Assembly (NCBI GenBank): GCA_963974125.1
Contig: CAXBCH010000016.1
Coordinates: forward strand, 1-64,000
Direction: 5' to 3'
Source: Haliea sp963974125
Lineage (GTDB): Bacteria > Pseudomonadota > Gammaproteobacteria > Pseudomonadales > Halieaceae
Length of the DNA: 64,000 nt
Shown here: positions 1 through 9,404 of the stretch, one piece after another
Layout: every line of letters begins with the position of its first letter
How positions within the stretch are numbered: position 1 is the stretch's first letter
The notes under the pieces: generated by a model
What the model was told of the DNA's origin: nothing
The model's input: only the letters and a program-made list of their open reading frames with translations
Database searches by the model: none
Program-made: the position numbers and the translations under genes

Positions 1-263
1 AATCGGTCGAGGAGTCGGTTGCCGATACCGTGGAAGAGTCGGTCGAGGAGTCGGTTGCCGATACCGTGGAAGAATCGGTCGAGGAGTCGGTCGCCGACAC
101 CGTGGAAGAATCGGTCGAGGAGTCGGTTGCCGACACCGTGGAAGAATCGGTCGAGGAGTCGGTTGCCGATACCGTGGAAGAGTCGGTCGAGGAGTCGGTC
201 GCCAGCACCGTGGAAGAGTCGGTCGAGGAGTCGGTCGCCAGTACCGTGGAAGAGTCGGTCGAG
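1..263 (+). repeat. 36-bp in-frame tandem repeat (12-aa unit)
   Basis: About six and a half copies of a 36-base unit encode VEESVEESVADT, with VAST replacing VADT in the last two complete copies and a half copy ending near 263. The array enters from the left edge, so the copy number is a minimum. Copies differ mostly by synonymous changes (gtt/gtc, gat/gac, gaa/gag), as expected for selection on an acidic Val/Glu/Ser protein repeat. Confidence 0.92.
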
Positions 264-1400
264 TTCACCGTCGTCGACGCAATCGAAGAGCGGCTTGAAG
301 CCGAGATAGACAGTGTGGTCGATGAGCTTGAAAGCCAGCTGGAGATCGATGAGGCACGTATCAATACCCGGCAATGGCTGGTCATGGCCGAACCCGAGGT
401 GTTCGACGAACTGGCGGTCAAGGGTTATCTGTTCGACCGCGTCACCGATCTGCCCGGCATGGGACTGGTACTGGCGGAGGTGGAAGCCCCATCCAGTTTC
501 GAGATCTACGATGTCCGCGAGGGGGTGATCGACGTTGTCGGCCGCGGGCGCGCCGAGGTGGACCTCAATCATGTCTACACTGCCGGTGCCCCGGTGCGGC
601 ACTCGGTAGAAGGCAGCACTCCGCGCTCGGTCCTGCGCTTTCCAGCGGACACGGATGACATGCCCCTGCGCCTGGGCATGATCGACAGCCTGGTGGATAC
701 CGCGCACCCGGCACTCAGTGGCGGCAATATCCACAGTGAAGCGTTTGCCGGCGATGGTGCTACCTTGCCATCCGCCCATGGCACCGCGATCGCTTCCATC
801 TTCGTTGGTCAGGACCAGAGTTACCTGGGTCTCGCACCGAAGGCGGAGTTGTATGCCGCCGCCGTGTTTGAGCAGGACCCCGGTCGCGGGGAAATTGCCA
901 GCACGGTCAGCCTCGTCCGGGCTCTGGACTGGCTGATGTCGTCCGGTGTCAATGTCGTCAATATTTCCCTGGCCGGGCCGCCCAACCGGTTACTGGAGAA
1001 GGCGCTGGATCGTGCGGCCCTGCGCGGGGTGGTCACCCTGGCGGCGGCAGGCAATGGCGGCCCCATGGCCAAGCCGATGTACCCGGCGGCCTATCCCTCG
1101 GTGATCGCTGTCACTGCCGTTGACGCCAACGGCCGCATCTTCCGGCTGGCCAATCGCGGGGAATATGTTGATCTGGCCGCTCCCGGCGTAGGTCTGCTGC
1201 ATGCGCGCTCCGGCGGGGGTTATGCGACTTCATCGGGCACCTCGTTTGCTGTGCCGTTCGTGGCCACCGCCGCGGCCCGCATGCGGCTGTTGACGCCGCT
1301 GGAAGATATCCGGGCGGCCTTGATCCGGAGTGTGCAGGACGAAGGCTCTCCCGGCAGGGACGATACCTACGGTTATGGCATACTCCGCTCTGCGGGGTGA
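1..1400 (+). CDS. S8 (subtilisin-like) serine protease, 5' end outside window
   Basis: The frame is open to the first base, so the true start lies upstream. The visible part begins with a 12-residue acidic repeat tract, then a linker, then a compact peptidase S8 domain. The catalytic triad is recognisable: Asp in LGMIDS (codon 684), His in AHGTAIAS (codon 777) and Ser in SSGTSFAVP (codon 1242). The oxyanion Asn region reads AAAGNGG. The domain is followed almost at once by the stop, so no C-terminal sorting domain is visible. The gene meets the opposite-strand barrel gene end to end with no spacer. Role inferred: an exported or envelope protease whose acidic repeats act as a spacer. The signal peptide cannot be seen here. 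Confidence 0.9.
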   Translation, partial: SVEESVADTVEESVEESVADTVEESVEESVADTVEESVEESVADTVEESVEESVADTVEESVEESVASTVEESVEESVASTVEESVEFTVVDAIEERLEAEIDSVVDELESQLEIDEARINTRQWLVMAEPEVFDELAVKGYLFDRVTDLPGMGLVLAEVEAPSSFEIYDVREGVIDVVGRGRAEVDLNHVYTAGAPVRHSVEGSTPRSVLRFPADTDDMPLRLGMIDSLVDTAHPALSGGNIHSEAFAGDGATLPSAHGTAIASIFVGQDQSYLGLAPKAELYAAAVFEQDPGRGEIASTVSLVRALDWLMSSGVNVVNISLAGPPNRLLEKALDRAALRGVVTLAAAGNGGPMAKPMYPAAYPSVIAVTAVDANGRIFRLANRGEYVDLAAPGVGLLHARSGGGYATSSGTSFAVPFVATAAARMRLLTPLEDIRAALIRSVQDEGSPGRDDTYGYGILRSAG

Positions 1401-2339
1401 TTACCAGCGGTAGATAAAACGGGTTCCAACGACACCCTGTTCGTAATCGCTGACAGGGAAATTGGATTTGTAGTCGCTGTAGCCGGCGTATATCTGCAGT
1501 GCGCTGTGACTGGACAGTGGGTATTCGAGATCTGCCTGCCAGCGATGGCGTTCATCCCCTCGCTCCTCCCCTTCGCCAGTGCCGATACCTGGAGTGATGC
1601 CGCTGTAGTCCCGCTCCTCGTAGCGATAGGCCAATTCCAGTTTCAAAACCCTGTTCTTGAAATCAATACGGCGTATGTAACGCAGTTTTGCCGCATGGGC
1701 CTCGTAGTCCAGGCGCTCCAGATTTGCGTGCTCGGTCCTGAACCGGTAGCCGATGTTGAAATAGCTGCGCAGGCCGCGGGCAAAATAGTATAGATCCAGC
1801 TCGCCGGTGTGGGTCTGGGCATCTCGTTCAGATCGATCATTGATGCGCTTGTCGGCGAAGATATAGGCGGCCCGGGTGAACACCTTGCGGTTGATAAAGC
1901 CTGATAGCGAAGGTGATACCCGATACAACTCCAGAAAGCCCTTGCCGTCCAGCAGCGAGTTGACATAGAACAACGACAGCCCAGTGTCCAGCGGTTGCAT
2001 CTTCACGCCCAGATTGGCGCCCAGGATGTGAGTCTGCCGGTTCAGCCGCGAGAACTCCTGGAACATGTCCTGGCTGAAGTCGTAGTTGAGTCGCAGGTCG
2101 GTGTCCCCGGTGAAGTGCTTGCGCAGGCCCACCTTGCCGTCCAGCGTCAGTGCATAGTCGCCCTGGCGAATACTGGTATCGAGTTCGTCAATGGTGACGT
2201 TGGTGTCGTACTCTCCGCCAATGGCGAATTCTGCCGAGTAGGTGGTTGGCGGTGGCGCCTCTTCTGCGTTCACATAGAGTGGCGCAAGGCCCAGCGGCAA
2301 GACAGCTAGCCTGGAAAGGATGGAGCGGGGCCATAGCAT
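1401..2339 (-). CDS. Outer-membrane beta-barrel protein
   Basis: A 312-residue protein with an N-terminal signal peptide ending near VNAEE. The rest is made of alternating amphipathic strands (for example GLSLFYVNSLL, RSYFNIGYRFR, LKLELAYRYEERDYSG) and it ends in an aromatic residue (RFIYRW), the usual C-terminal signature for BAM-inserted barrels. It resembles surface-lipoprotein-assembly-modifier-like or generic OmpA/porin-size barrels, but no specific family can be assigned by eye. The AGGAAG ribosome site sits 6 bases before ATG 2339. It is convergent with the S8 protease gene, so the two are not one transcript. Confidence 0.75.
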   Translation of the reverse strand: MLWPRSILSRLAVLPLGLAPLYVNAEEAPPPTTYSAEFAIGGEYDTNVTIDELDTSIRQGDYALTLDGKVGLRKHFTGDTDLRLNYDFSQDMFQEFSRLNRQTHILGANLGVKMQPLDTGLSLFYVNSLLDGKGFLELYRVSPSLSGFINRKVFTRAAYIFADKRINDRSERDAQTHTGELDLYYFARGLRSYFNIGYRFRTEHANLERLDYEAHAAKLRYIRRIDFKNRVLKLELAYRYEERDYSGITPGIGTGEGEERGDERHRWQADLEYPLSSHSALQIYAGYSDYKSNFPVSDYEQGVVGTRFIYRW

Positions 2340-2385
2340 GCCAAGCTTCCTGATGGCAGTCGAAACGGAAACCGGAGACTAACCA

Positions 2386-3378
2386 ATGGCGCCGGCTGCC
2401 ACAAGGGCTTGTGCCGTGCTGGGAGCTATGGTTGCCCCGGGCAATATTTGCCGGGGAGGGCGAATCGGCGCAAAATATGCGGCCTTACGAAGCCTGCGAG
2501 ACACCGTGACCGACCTGCAATCCCCGCTGCGCTACCTGCCACACATGCAGTCACCCGAACTGTTGCATATGGGGCTGTCGCCGATGCCCACAACCGCGTG
2601 GATAGAGCCGGATGCGGATGCCCTCCTGTTTTATCGGCACAAGCTGCAACAGCGGCAGCGACTGGGCCAGCGGGTCTGGCAGGCACTGCCGGAATCGATG
2701 CCCGCACAGCTGGAAACCGCTCGCTTGCTCGCGGCGCATCTGCAACGGGATTATCCTGCGCTCTATTCAACCCGGGGCCAGACGTTGCGATGTGCTGGCG
2801 GCGAATTCACAGTTCCCCTTGAGGGTGGCGAGCCACTCTGGAACAGCTCTCTGTGGATTGCCGACGATCTGGTGCTCATGGAGCCGCGGGGCAGGGAATA
2901 TGTCCTCACCGCAGCCAGTCTTTGCAGTCCCAGTCACTGGCGCCTGGAAGACAAGTTTGCCCAAAACATGAGTACTATCCACGAGGTCATTCCGGGCTTT
3001 GATGTTGCCCTGCAGCCAAAGATCGAGCGCTTTTTTGCACATCTCCGTGTGGAGCATCCGGTTGTCCGCCACAACTGGAGCGTGCAGGCAGGCAATGCGC
3101 TCTGCATGCGCCCCGGAGAGAAGCCAGGCAGCGCCACCGCCGGGCTTTATTACCGCAGTGAGCGGCAGTCACTGCGACGGCTGCCGAGGACCGGCGCCAT
3201 TGTTTTTACCATTCGGGTCTACCTGCACCCTCTGGCAGCGCTGGCGTCTGTGCCGGGAGCAATTGTCCAGCTGCTGGCCGCGATCGATGCCTGTTCGCCG
3301 GCGCTCTATGAATACAAGGGATTTGCTGCTGTGGAGGATGCTCTCGCGGCCTGGCGTGGCGACAGCAACAGCAGATGA
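2386..3378 (+). CDS. DUF3445 haem-dependent oxidative N-demethylase-like protein
   Basis: 330 residues. The DUF3445 landmarks are present in order: HMGLSPM...WIEPD near residue 60, the DDLVLMEP segment, CSPSHWRLEDKFAQNMSTIH near 190, and the strongly conserved VVRHNWSV near 230. Characterised members are haem enzymes that demethylate secondary amines, releasing formaldehyde. ATG 2386 has a good CGGAG site 8 bases upstream, but the family-like region begins only after GTG 2506, so translation could start there (290 residues). The stop overlaps the start of the TauE/SafE permease by 4 bases, so the two are translationally coupled. The substrate is unknown. Confidence 0.75.
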   Translation: MAPAATRACAVLGAMVAPGNICRGGRIGAKYAALRSLRDTVTDLQSPLRYLPHMQSPELLHMGLSPMPTTAWIEPDADALLFYRHKLQQRQRLGQRVWQALPESMPAQLETARLLAAHLQRDYPALYSTRGQTLRCAGGEFTVPLEGGEPLWNSSLWIADDLVLMEPRGREYVLTAASLCSPSHWRLEDKFAQNMSTIHEVIPGFDVALQPKIERFFAHLRVEHPVVRHNWSVQAGNALCMRPGEKPGSATAGLYYRSERQSLRRLPRTGAIVFTIRVYLHPLAALASVPGAIVQLLAAIDACSPALYEYKGFAAVEDALAAWRGDSNSR

Positions 3379-4172
3379 CCGATCTCGCGCTGTGGCAGTA
3401 CCTGACCATCGCACTGTTGTTTGTGTGGGGAGGCTTCGTGCGTTCAGGCCTCGGCTTTGGCGGTGCCGTATTGACCCTGCCGTTCCTGTTGATGGTGCAC
3501 AATGCGCCGCTGGTGTACCTGCCGATCATTTCGGTACACCTGCTGCTGTTCTCTTTTCTGACCATAGCCCAGGCACACCTCAGGGGCCGGCGTGCGGGAA
3601 ACGCCGTTACCGGCCCGGTGCAGACAACCGTCAACTGGGCGTTTCTGCGCTACGCGTTGCCACTGATGCTGATTCCCAAGCTGATAGGTGTGGCGGGGGT
3701 TATTACGTTACCGGCGACGGTGGTCAGCAGTTTTATCTTTGTGGTGGTGGGGGCGTACGCCGTCAGCTATATCCTGCAGCGCCCCTTCAAGAGCACCAGC
3801 CGCAAGCTCGATGCGTTCTTCATGATCCTTGGCGGTTACGTCAGCGGGACGTCACTGATCGCCGCGCCGCTGGTAGTGCCGGTGGCTGCCAGTCGTGTGG
3901 CGCGGCACGAACTGCGCGACACCCTGTTCGTGCTCTGGTTCGTACTGGTCGCGATCAAACTGATTGCATTTGCCTGGACCGGCATTGACCTGCAGTGGCG
4001 GCACCACCTGTGGCTGTTGCCCTGTGCCGCGGTCGGGCACGTGCTGGGCCTGCGCTTTCACGATTACACGTTGCGGGCGGATACCGCCCTGTTCTTCCGG
4101 GTTCTCGGAGTCGGCCTGCTGGCGGTGAGCATGGCGGGTCTGGCACGGATGGTGGCACAGACCCTGTCCTGA
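3375..4172 (+). CDS. TSUP/TauE-SafE family membrane permease
   Basis: 265 residues with about seven hydrophobic segments and the family pattern of an N-terminal GGFVRSGLGFGGAVLTLP loop, repeated after residue 150 as ILGGYVSGTSLIAAP. Family members export small sulfur or organic anions such as sulfite and sulfoacetate. ATG 3375 lies inside the stop of the DUF3445 gene (ATGA overlap), so the permease probably moves a substrate or product of that N-demethylase; this is inference. It runs into the opposite-strand deaD gene with a 2-base gap. Confidence 0.85.
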   Translation: MTDLALWQYLTIALLFVWGGFVRSGLGFGGAVLTLPFLLMVHNAPLVYLPIISVHLLLFSFLTIAQAHLRGRRAGNAVTGPVQTTVNWAFLRYALPLMLIPKLIGVAGVITLPATVVSSFIFVVVGAYAVSYILQRPFKSTSRKLDAFFMILGGYVSGTSLIAAPLVVPVAASRVARHELRDTLFVLWFVLVAIKLIAFAWTGIDLQWRHHLWLLPCAAVGHVLGLRFHDYTLRADTALFFRVLGVGLLAVSMAGLARMVAQTLS

Positions 4173-4174
4173 CT

Positions 4175-5980
4175 TCAGGTCCGGGGCTTGAACCGGGGCT
4201 TGGGCTTGCCCGGTTTTTTCGGCCCGGACGGTTTGCCTTCACTAGCCTTGCCGAGGCGTGCCATGCTGTCGGCGCCGGTGGTCTTGTCGTCGAGGCGGCC
4301 GATATTCAGCCGTTGTCCGCTTACCCAGACACCACGCAGGTGATCGAAGATTTCCGGCGGCATGCCCTCGGGCAGGTCCACCGTGCTGTAGTCGTCGTGA
4401 ATCACAATGCGACCGATGTGTTCGCTGTCGATGTCGGCCTCGTTGGCGATGGCGCCGACGATATTGCCCGGCTTGACCCCGTGATTGTGGCCTACCTCGA
4501 TCCGGAAGCGTTCCATGCCCTTGCCGGGGGCAGTGTCCCTTTGTGCTGTTGCTGCACGGGCTGGCCGTTCGCTGCGCTCGCGCTCGCGGCGTGGCCGCTC
4601 CTCGCGGTCGCGGGGAGTCTCTCTGGTGCTGGAGCCCGTCGGCGCCGTGGCGGCGGTATTTCCTTGCCCTTTGCCATCCCCCTGCGCCAGCAGCATCAGT
4701 GCCGCGGCGATGTCTACCACGGGAATGCCGAATTCGCGCTGATAGTCGTCGACCAGTTGCCGCGCAGCGTCGAGATCCCGGGTGTCCAGGGTGGCCGTAA
4801 TCTGCTGCTTGAAGCGATCACTGCGGCGGTTGCTCACGTCCTGTGCGGTGGGCAGTTGCATGGGCACAATGGTGTTGCCGGTTGCGCGTTCAATGGCCTT
4901 GAGCAGGCGCCTTTCACGGTTGGCGGCGAACAGGATGGCCTGGCCGGTGCGGCCGGCGCGGCCGGTGCGCCCGATACGGTGCACGTAGGCTTCGACATCG
5001 GTGGGAATGTCGTAGTTGATGACATGGCTGATCCGTTCCACATCCAGGCCCCGGGCGGCCACATCGGTCGCGACCAGGATATCCAGCTGGCCGTTTTTCA
5101 GGCGCTCGACAGTTTTCTCCCGCTGCTGCTGGGGAATGTCACCGTTCAGTGGCGCTGCCGAATAGCCGCGGGCCGCCAGCTTTTCCGCCAGCTCTGTGGT
5201 GGCAATGCGGGTGCGCACGAACATGATGATGGCGTCGAAATCCTCCATTTCCAGGATCCGGGTCAGGGCATCCAGTTTCTGCATGCCGGCGATCATCCAT
5301 ACACGCTGATGGATGGATTCATTGGCCATGGATTTGACCTGGATGGTCACTTCCTGTGGATCCTTGAGGTGGTGCTGGGCGATGCGCCGGATCGCGTGGG
5401 GCATGGTGGCGGAGAACAGGGCGATCTGGCGCTGTTTCGGGGTCTGCTCCAGAATCCATTCAACATCATCGATGAAACCCATGCGCAGCATTTCGTCCGC
5501 TTCATCCAGTACCAGGGCCTGCAGCTGCGACAGGTCCAGCGAGCCCCGGCGCATGTGGTCCATGACCCGGCCAGGAGTGCCGACGATGACGTGCACGCCA
5601 CGCTGCAACTGGCGCAGCTGGCCGCGGTAGTCGGAACCGCCGTAGATCGGTACAACGTGGAAGCCGGGCAGGTGACTGGCGTACTTCTGGAACGCCTCTG
5701 ACACCTGGATGGCCAGCTCCCGGGTCGGTGTCAACACCATGACCTGGGGCAGCTTGCTGGCGGCTTTCAAGCGCGCCAGCAGGGGCAGGGCGAACGCCGC
5801 GGTCTTGCCGGTTCCGGTCTGTGCCTGGCCTACCAGATCGGAGCCTGCCAGCAGCGGTGGAATGGTGCGGGCCTGGATCGCGGAAGGGGTTTCGTAGCCA
5901 ACATCGGTCAGGGCGCGGAGGAGAAAATCAGGCAGGTTCAGGTCCGCGAAACTGGTCGCGTCGGGAGACTCGGCGGTCAT
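4175..5980 (-). CDS. deaD: DEAD-box ATP-dependent RNA helicase DeaD/CsdA
   Basis: 601 residues, the normal size for DeaD. All helicase motifs are visible: the Q motif with F near residue 11 and PSAIQ, Walker A AQTGTGKT, PTRELA, VLDEADEML, SATMP, and HRIGRTGRAGRTG. After an Arg/Glu-rich linker comes a DbpA-type RNA-binding domain (RFRIEVGHNHGVKPGNIVGA...) and then a basic Lys/Pro/Arg tail. Its role is RNA unwinding in ribosome assembly and cold adaptation. ATG 5980 is preceded by AAGG about 10 bases upstream, and a plausible sigma-70 promoter lies at 6022-6049. Confidence 0.97.
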   Translation of the reverse strand: MTAESPDATSFADLNLPDFLLRALTDVGYETPSAIQARTIPPLLAGSDLVGQAQTGTGKTAAFALPLLARLKAASKLPQVMVLTPTRELAIQVSEAFQKYASHLPGFHVVPIYGGSDYRGQLRQLQRGVHVIVGTPGRVMDHMRRGSLDLSQLQALVLDEADEMLRMGFIDDVEWILEQTPKQRQIALFSATMPHAIRRIAQHHLKDPQEVTIQVKSMANESIHQRVWMIAGMQKLDALTRILEMEDFDAIIMFVRTRIATTELAEKLAARGYSAAPLNGDIPQQQREKTVERLKNGQLDILVATDVAARGLDVERISHVINYDIPTDVEAYVHRIGRTGRAGRTGQAILFAANRERRLLKAIERATGNTIVPMQLPTAQDVSNRRSDRFKQQITATLDTRDLDAARQLVDDYQREFGIPVVDIAAALMLLAQGDGKGQGNTAATAPTGSSTRETPRDREERPRRERERSERPARAATAQRDTAPGKGMERFRIEVGHNHGVKPGNIVGAIANEADIDSEHIGRIVIHDDYSTVDLPEGMPPEIFDHLRGVWVSGQRLNIGRLDDKTTGADSMARLGKASEGKPSGPKKPGKPKPRFKPRT

Positions 5981-6021
5981 GGGGAAAGTACCTTGAGGGG
6001 TGGCGCTATAAATGGAGCGAC

Positions 6022-6049
6022 AGTATACAGGCTCCCGGGGTCAGGACAA
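6022..6049 (-). promoter_or_regulatory. Candidate sigma-70 promoter of deaD
   Basis: On the minus strand the -35 box TTGTCC (6049-6044) and the -10 box TATACT (6027-6022) are separated by 16 bases. They lie about 40 bases upstream of the deaD start codon. Assigned by eye only. Confidence 0.4.
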
Positions 6050-6155
6050 CGGCGAACCAGGGTAAATATGCCAGCGTGGAGGTTCATGGCTCCGCACCGC
6101 TGCCAGGGCCTTGGGCTATACTGCGGTGACACGCCCAACTACCGGAGACCGCACC

Positions 6156-6584
6156 ATGCCCCAGCCGACAACCGTCAACGACTGTATGCGCCGCCAGCCC
6201 CTGACCATTCGACCGGAAGCGAACCTGGTAGAGGCGGTCGAGTTGATCGTGCAGCACCGACTTACGGGCCTCTCCGTCACCGATGAAGTCGGGCAGGTGC
6301 AGGGGGTGCTGTCGGAAATCGACTGTCTGCGGGGCATACTGGCGTCGATTTACAACGACGGCGACCCCGAGCACGCCCTGGTCAGCGAGGTCATGACCCG
6401 CACGGTCAATTATTGCAGCGCCAGCGACAGTATCGTCGAGGTGGCGCAGGCGATGCTGGACACCCGCCAGCGCCGCCGCCCGGTCGTCGAAGACGGCAGG
6501 CTGGTGGGACAGGTGAGCTGCCGCAACATCCTCTGGGCCCTGATGGAGCACTCCCGGCGCAAACTGCAGGAGCAGCGCAAGTAG
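6156..6584 (+). CDS. CBS-domain pair protein
   Basis: 142 residues from ATG 6156, chosen because GGAG lies 8 bases upstream and the protein then begins MPQPTTVNDCMRR, the usual entry into a first CBS motif. Two CBS domains fill the protein: the first has LTIRPEANLVEAVELI and GLSVTD, the second VNYCSASDSIVEVAQAML and RRRPVVEDGRLVGQVS. Such stand-alone pairs sense adenine nucleotides or other small ligands, but the partner is unknown. It is convergent with acnA across 16 bases, so it is probably monocistronic. Confidence 0.88.
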   Translation: MPQPTTVNDCMRRQPLTIRPEANLVEAVELIVQHRLTGLSVTDEVGQVQGVLSEIDCLRGILASIYNDGDPEHALVSEVMTRTVNYCSASDSIVEVAQAMLDTRQRRRPVVEDGRLVGQVSCRNILWALMEHSRRKLQEQRK

Positions 6585-6600
6585 ACCCGGTACCTGCACC

Positions 6601-9345
6601 TCAGTCCCCGCTGTCGGCGGTACCGGCGAGGCGGCGCAGCACATAGTGCAGAATGCCACCGTGGCGGTAATAGCTGAACTCGTTGGGTGTATCAATGCGG
6701 ATGCGCGCTTCGAAGCTGCGCGCTTCCCCCTCCGCGTCGGACACGGTTACGGTGACCGTTTTCTGGTCCGGGCCGATGGCGGGAATGGCGAAGGTTTCCG
6801 CGCCGGTCAGGCCCAGTGATTCTGCGCTATCGCCCTCGCTGTACTGCAGTGGCAGGATGCCCATGCCGACGAGGTTGGAGCGATGGATACGCTCGAAGCT
6901 TTCCGCTATCACCGCACGCACCCCCAGCAGCGAGGGTCCCTTGGCCGCCCAGTCCCGCGAGGAGCCGGTACCGTATTCCTTGCCTGCCAGCACGACCAGC
7001 GGCACTCCCTGCTCGCGATAGGCCTCCGCGGCGGCAAAGATGGAGGTTGTTGATTGGTCCAGGAAACAGGTGGTCCAGCTGCCCTCGGTCCCCGGGGCCA
7101 GTTGATTGCGCAGACGGATATTGGCAAAGGTGCCGCGCATCATGACTTCGTGGTTGCCGCGGCGGGAGCCATAGGAGTTGAAATCTTCTTCGTCCACACC
7201 GTGCTCCAGCAGGTACTCGCCGGCGGGACTGTCAGCGGCAATCGCACCAGCGGGGGAGATGTGGTCGGTGGTCACGCTGTCGCCGACCTTGACCAGACAG
7301 CGTGCGCCCTCGAGGCCGGCTATTGCAGGGGCCTGCGCGGTCATGCCCTCGAAGAAGGTGGGTTTGCGGACATAGGTGGATTCCGGCCAGGGATAGCGCT
7401 CGCTGTCCGCCACCGGCAGCTGGTTCCAGGTGTCGTTGCCGCTGTAGACATCGGCATACTTGCTGCGGAACATGTCCGCATTGACGGCGCTGGCGACGAT
7501 GGCGCTGATCTCCTCGTTGCTGGGCCAGAGGTCGGCGAGGGTGACCGGCTTGCCGTCTGCGTCCGTGCCCAATGGTTCCCGGTAGAGGTCGATACCCATG
7601 TTGCCGGCGAGAGCATAAGCCACCACCAGCGGCGGCGAGGCCAGGTAATTGGCCCGTACATCCTGGTGGATCCGGCCCTCGAAATTGCGGTTGCCGGACA
7701 GTACCGATGTCACCAGCAGATTGCCCTTTTGGATCGCTGTGGCGATATCCTCGGGCAGCGGGCCGGAATTGCCGATGCAGGTAGTACAGCCGTAGCCCAC
7801 CAGGTAAAAGCCCAGCGCTTCCAGGTCCGCCATCAACCCGGTCTGTTCCAGGTATTCGGTGACCACCTTGGAGCCGGGAGCGAGGCTGGTCTTGACCCAG
7901 GGCCTGGTTTTCAGCCCGCGCTCCCGGGCCTTGCGCGCCAGCAGTCCGGCGGCCACCAGTACCGCGGGGTTGGAGGTATTGGTGCAGCTGGTAATCGCGG
8001 CAATCACCACGGCACCGTGTTGCAACTGGAACGGTTCGTTGCTGCCGCGCTTGATGGTGACGCCGTTGAGAGCGGTCGCCTCGGACTCGGTGACGGTGCC
8101 GCCTTCTTCCTCCCAGTCACCCTCTTCGCCTGATACCAGAATCAGTTCCTGGAACTCCGACAGGACCTTGGCAAAGCTGGCCTTGCTTTCGGTGAGTGGT
8201 ACCCTGTCCTGGGGTCGCTTGGGGCCGGCGAGGCAGGGTACGACTTCTGCCAGGTCCAGCTTCAGAGTGGCGCTGTAGCGCGCTTCCGCGCTGTCTTTGT
8301 CGTGCCAGAGACCCATGGTTTTCATGTAGGCCTCGACCAGCTCCAGCTGCTCCTCACTGCGCCCGGTGAGGCGCAGGTAGTTGATGGTCTCCGCGTCTAC
8401 CGGGAAGATACCGCAGGTGGCGCCGTATTCCGGTGCCATGTTGGCGATGGTGGCGCGGTCGGCGAGGCTCAGGTGAGCCAGGCCCGGGCCGAAAAACTCG
8501 ACAAACTTGCCCACCACGCCGAAGCTGCGCAGCTGCTCGGTGACCGTGAGCACCAGATCGGTGGCGGTGGCACCCTCGGGTAACCGACCGTCGAGCCGAA
8601 ATCCCACGACCTCGGGAATCAGCATGGTCACGGGCTGTCCCAGCATCGCCGCCTCGGCCTCAATGCCGCCCACGCCCCAGCCCAGCACGCCGAGGCCGTT
8701 GATCATGGTGGTGTGGGAGTCGGTACCCACCAGGGTATCCGGATAGGCCAGGCGCTTGCCGTCCTGTTCGCGCGTGAAGACCCCGCGAGCGAGAAGTTCC
8801 AGGTTGACCTGGTGCACAATGCCGGTGCCGGGGGGGACTACCTTGAAGTTGTCGAAGGCTTCCTGGCCCCAGCGCAGGAACTGATAGCGCTCCAGGTTGC
8901 GTTCTATTTCAATCTGCGTGTTGCGGGCGAGAGAGTCCTCCTTGCCGAAGTGGTCCACCATGACCGAGTGGTCGATGACCAACTCCACCGGCGATAGCGG
9001 ATTGATCTTGCCCGGCTCGCCGCCCAGGTCGACCATGGCGTCACGCATGACGGCCAGGTCGACGATTGCGGGAACGCCGGTGAAGTCCTGGAGCAGAACC
9101 CGGGCGGGCACGAAGGCGATCTCCTGGCTGGGCGCTGCAGCGGGATCCCAGTTGGCCAGCGCCTCGATATCGCCGTCGCTGACAAAATCCTCCTCGCCGT
9201 GGCGCAGCAGGTTTTCCAGCAGCAGTTTCAGCGAGTAGGGCAGGGTGGCGGTGTCGCCGGCAGCGTCCAGTGAGTCGAAGGGAAAAATCGTGTAGTCCTT
9301 GCCGTCGACGGTTATGGACTGTTCCTTGCGGTAGCGTGTGCTCAT
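6601..9345 (-). CDS. acnA: Aconitate hydratase A
   Basis: 914 residues, the typical length of AcnA/IRP1-type aconitases. The [4Fe-4S] cysteines are visible: one in ITSCTNTSNP (about residue 452) and two in GCTTCIGNSGPL (about 518 and 521). Substrate-binding regions include DSHTTMINGLGVLGWGVGG near 210 and, in the swivel domain, EYGTGSSRDWAAKGP. It isomerises citrate to isocitrate in the TCA cycle. ATG 9345 has GAGGA 6 bases upstream. It is apparently a single-gene transcript with an extended -10 element at 9405-9413. Confidence 0.97.
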   Translation of the reverse strand: MSTRYRKEQSITVDGKDYTIFPFDSLDAAGDTATLPYSLKLLLENLLRHGEEDFVSDGDIEALANWDPAAAPSQEIAFVPARVLLQDFTGVPAIVDLAVMRDAMVDLGGEPGKINPLSPVELVIDHSVMVDHFGKEDSLARNTQIEIERNLERYQFLRWGQEAFDNFKVVPPGTGIVHQVNLELLARGVFTREQDGKRLAYPDTLVGTDSHTTMINGLGVLGWGVGGIEAEAAMLGQPVTMLIPEVVGFRLDGRLPEGATATDLVLTVTEQLRSFGVVGKFVEFFGPGLAHLSLADRATIANMAPEYGATCGIFPVDAETINYLRLTGRSEEQLELVEAYMKTMGLWHDKDSAEARYSATLKLDLAEVVPCLAGPKRPQDRVPLTESKASFAKVLSEFQELILVSGEEGDWEEEGGTVTESEATALNGVTIKRGSNEPFQLQHGAVVIAAITSCTNTSNPAVLVAAGLLARKARERGLKTRPWVKTSLAPGSKVVTEYLEQTGLMADLEALGFYLVGYGCTTCIGNSGPLPEDIATAIQKGNLLVTSVLSGNRNFEGRIHQDVRANYLASPPLVVAYALAGNMGIDLYREPLGTDADGKPVTLADLWPSNEEISAIVASAVNADMFRSKYADVYSGNDTWNQLPVADSERYPWPESTYVRKPTFFEGMTAQAPAIAGLEGARCLVKVGDSVTTDHISPAGAIAADSPAGEYLLEHGVDEEDFNSYGSRRGNHEVMMRGTFANIRLRNQLAPGTEGSWTTCFLDQSTTSIFAAAEAYREQGVPLVVLAGKEYGTGSSRDWAAKGPSLLGVRAVIAESFERIHRSNLVGMGILPLQYSEGDSAESLGLTGAETFAIPAIGPDQKTVTVTVSDAEGEARSFEARIRIDTPNEFSYYRHGGILHYVLRRLAGTADSGD

Positions 9346-9404
9346 GCCTGGTCCTCTCGGGTACTAAGGTGTTTCGGGACGCCGTGGCCCCAATCAGTTA
9401 CCCT

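Noticed and set aside
1..309. Arg/Ser/Pro-rich open frame across the repeat tract, and a CRISPR-like 36-base periodicity
   Set aside because: The tandem units have no spacers and code in frame with a protease; the Arg-rich frame is a shadow of the repeat.
3995..5701. 568-codon open frame on the plus strand opposite deaD
   Set aside because: It is antisense to a clear DEAD-box helicase and shows no domain motif; high GC content causes long shadow frames.
7054..8133. 359-codon open frame opposite aconitase
   Set aside because: Antisense to conserved [4Fe-4S] motifs; shadow frame.
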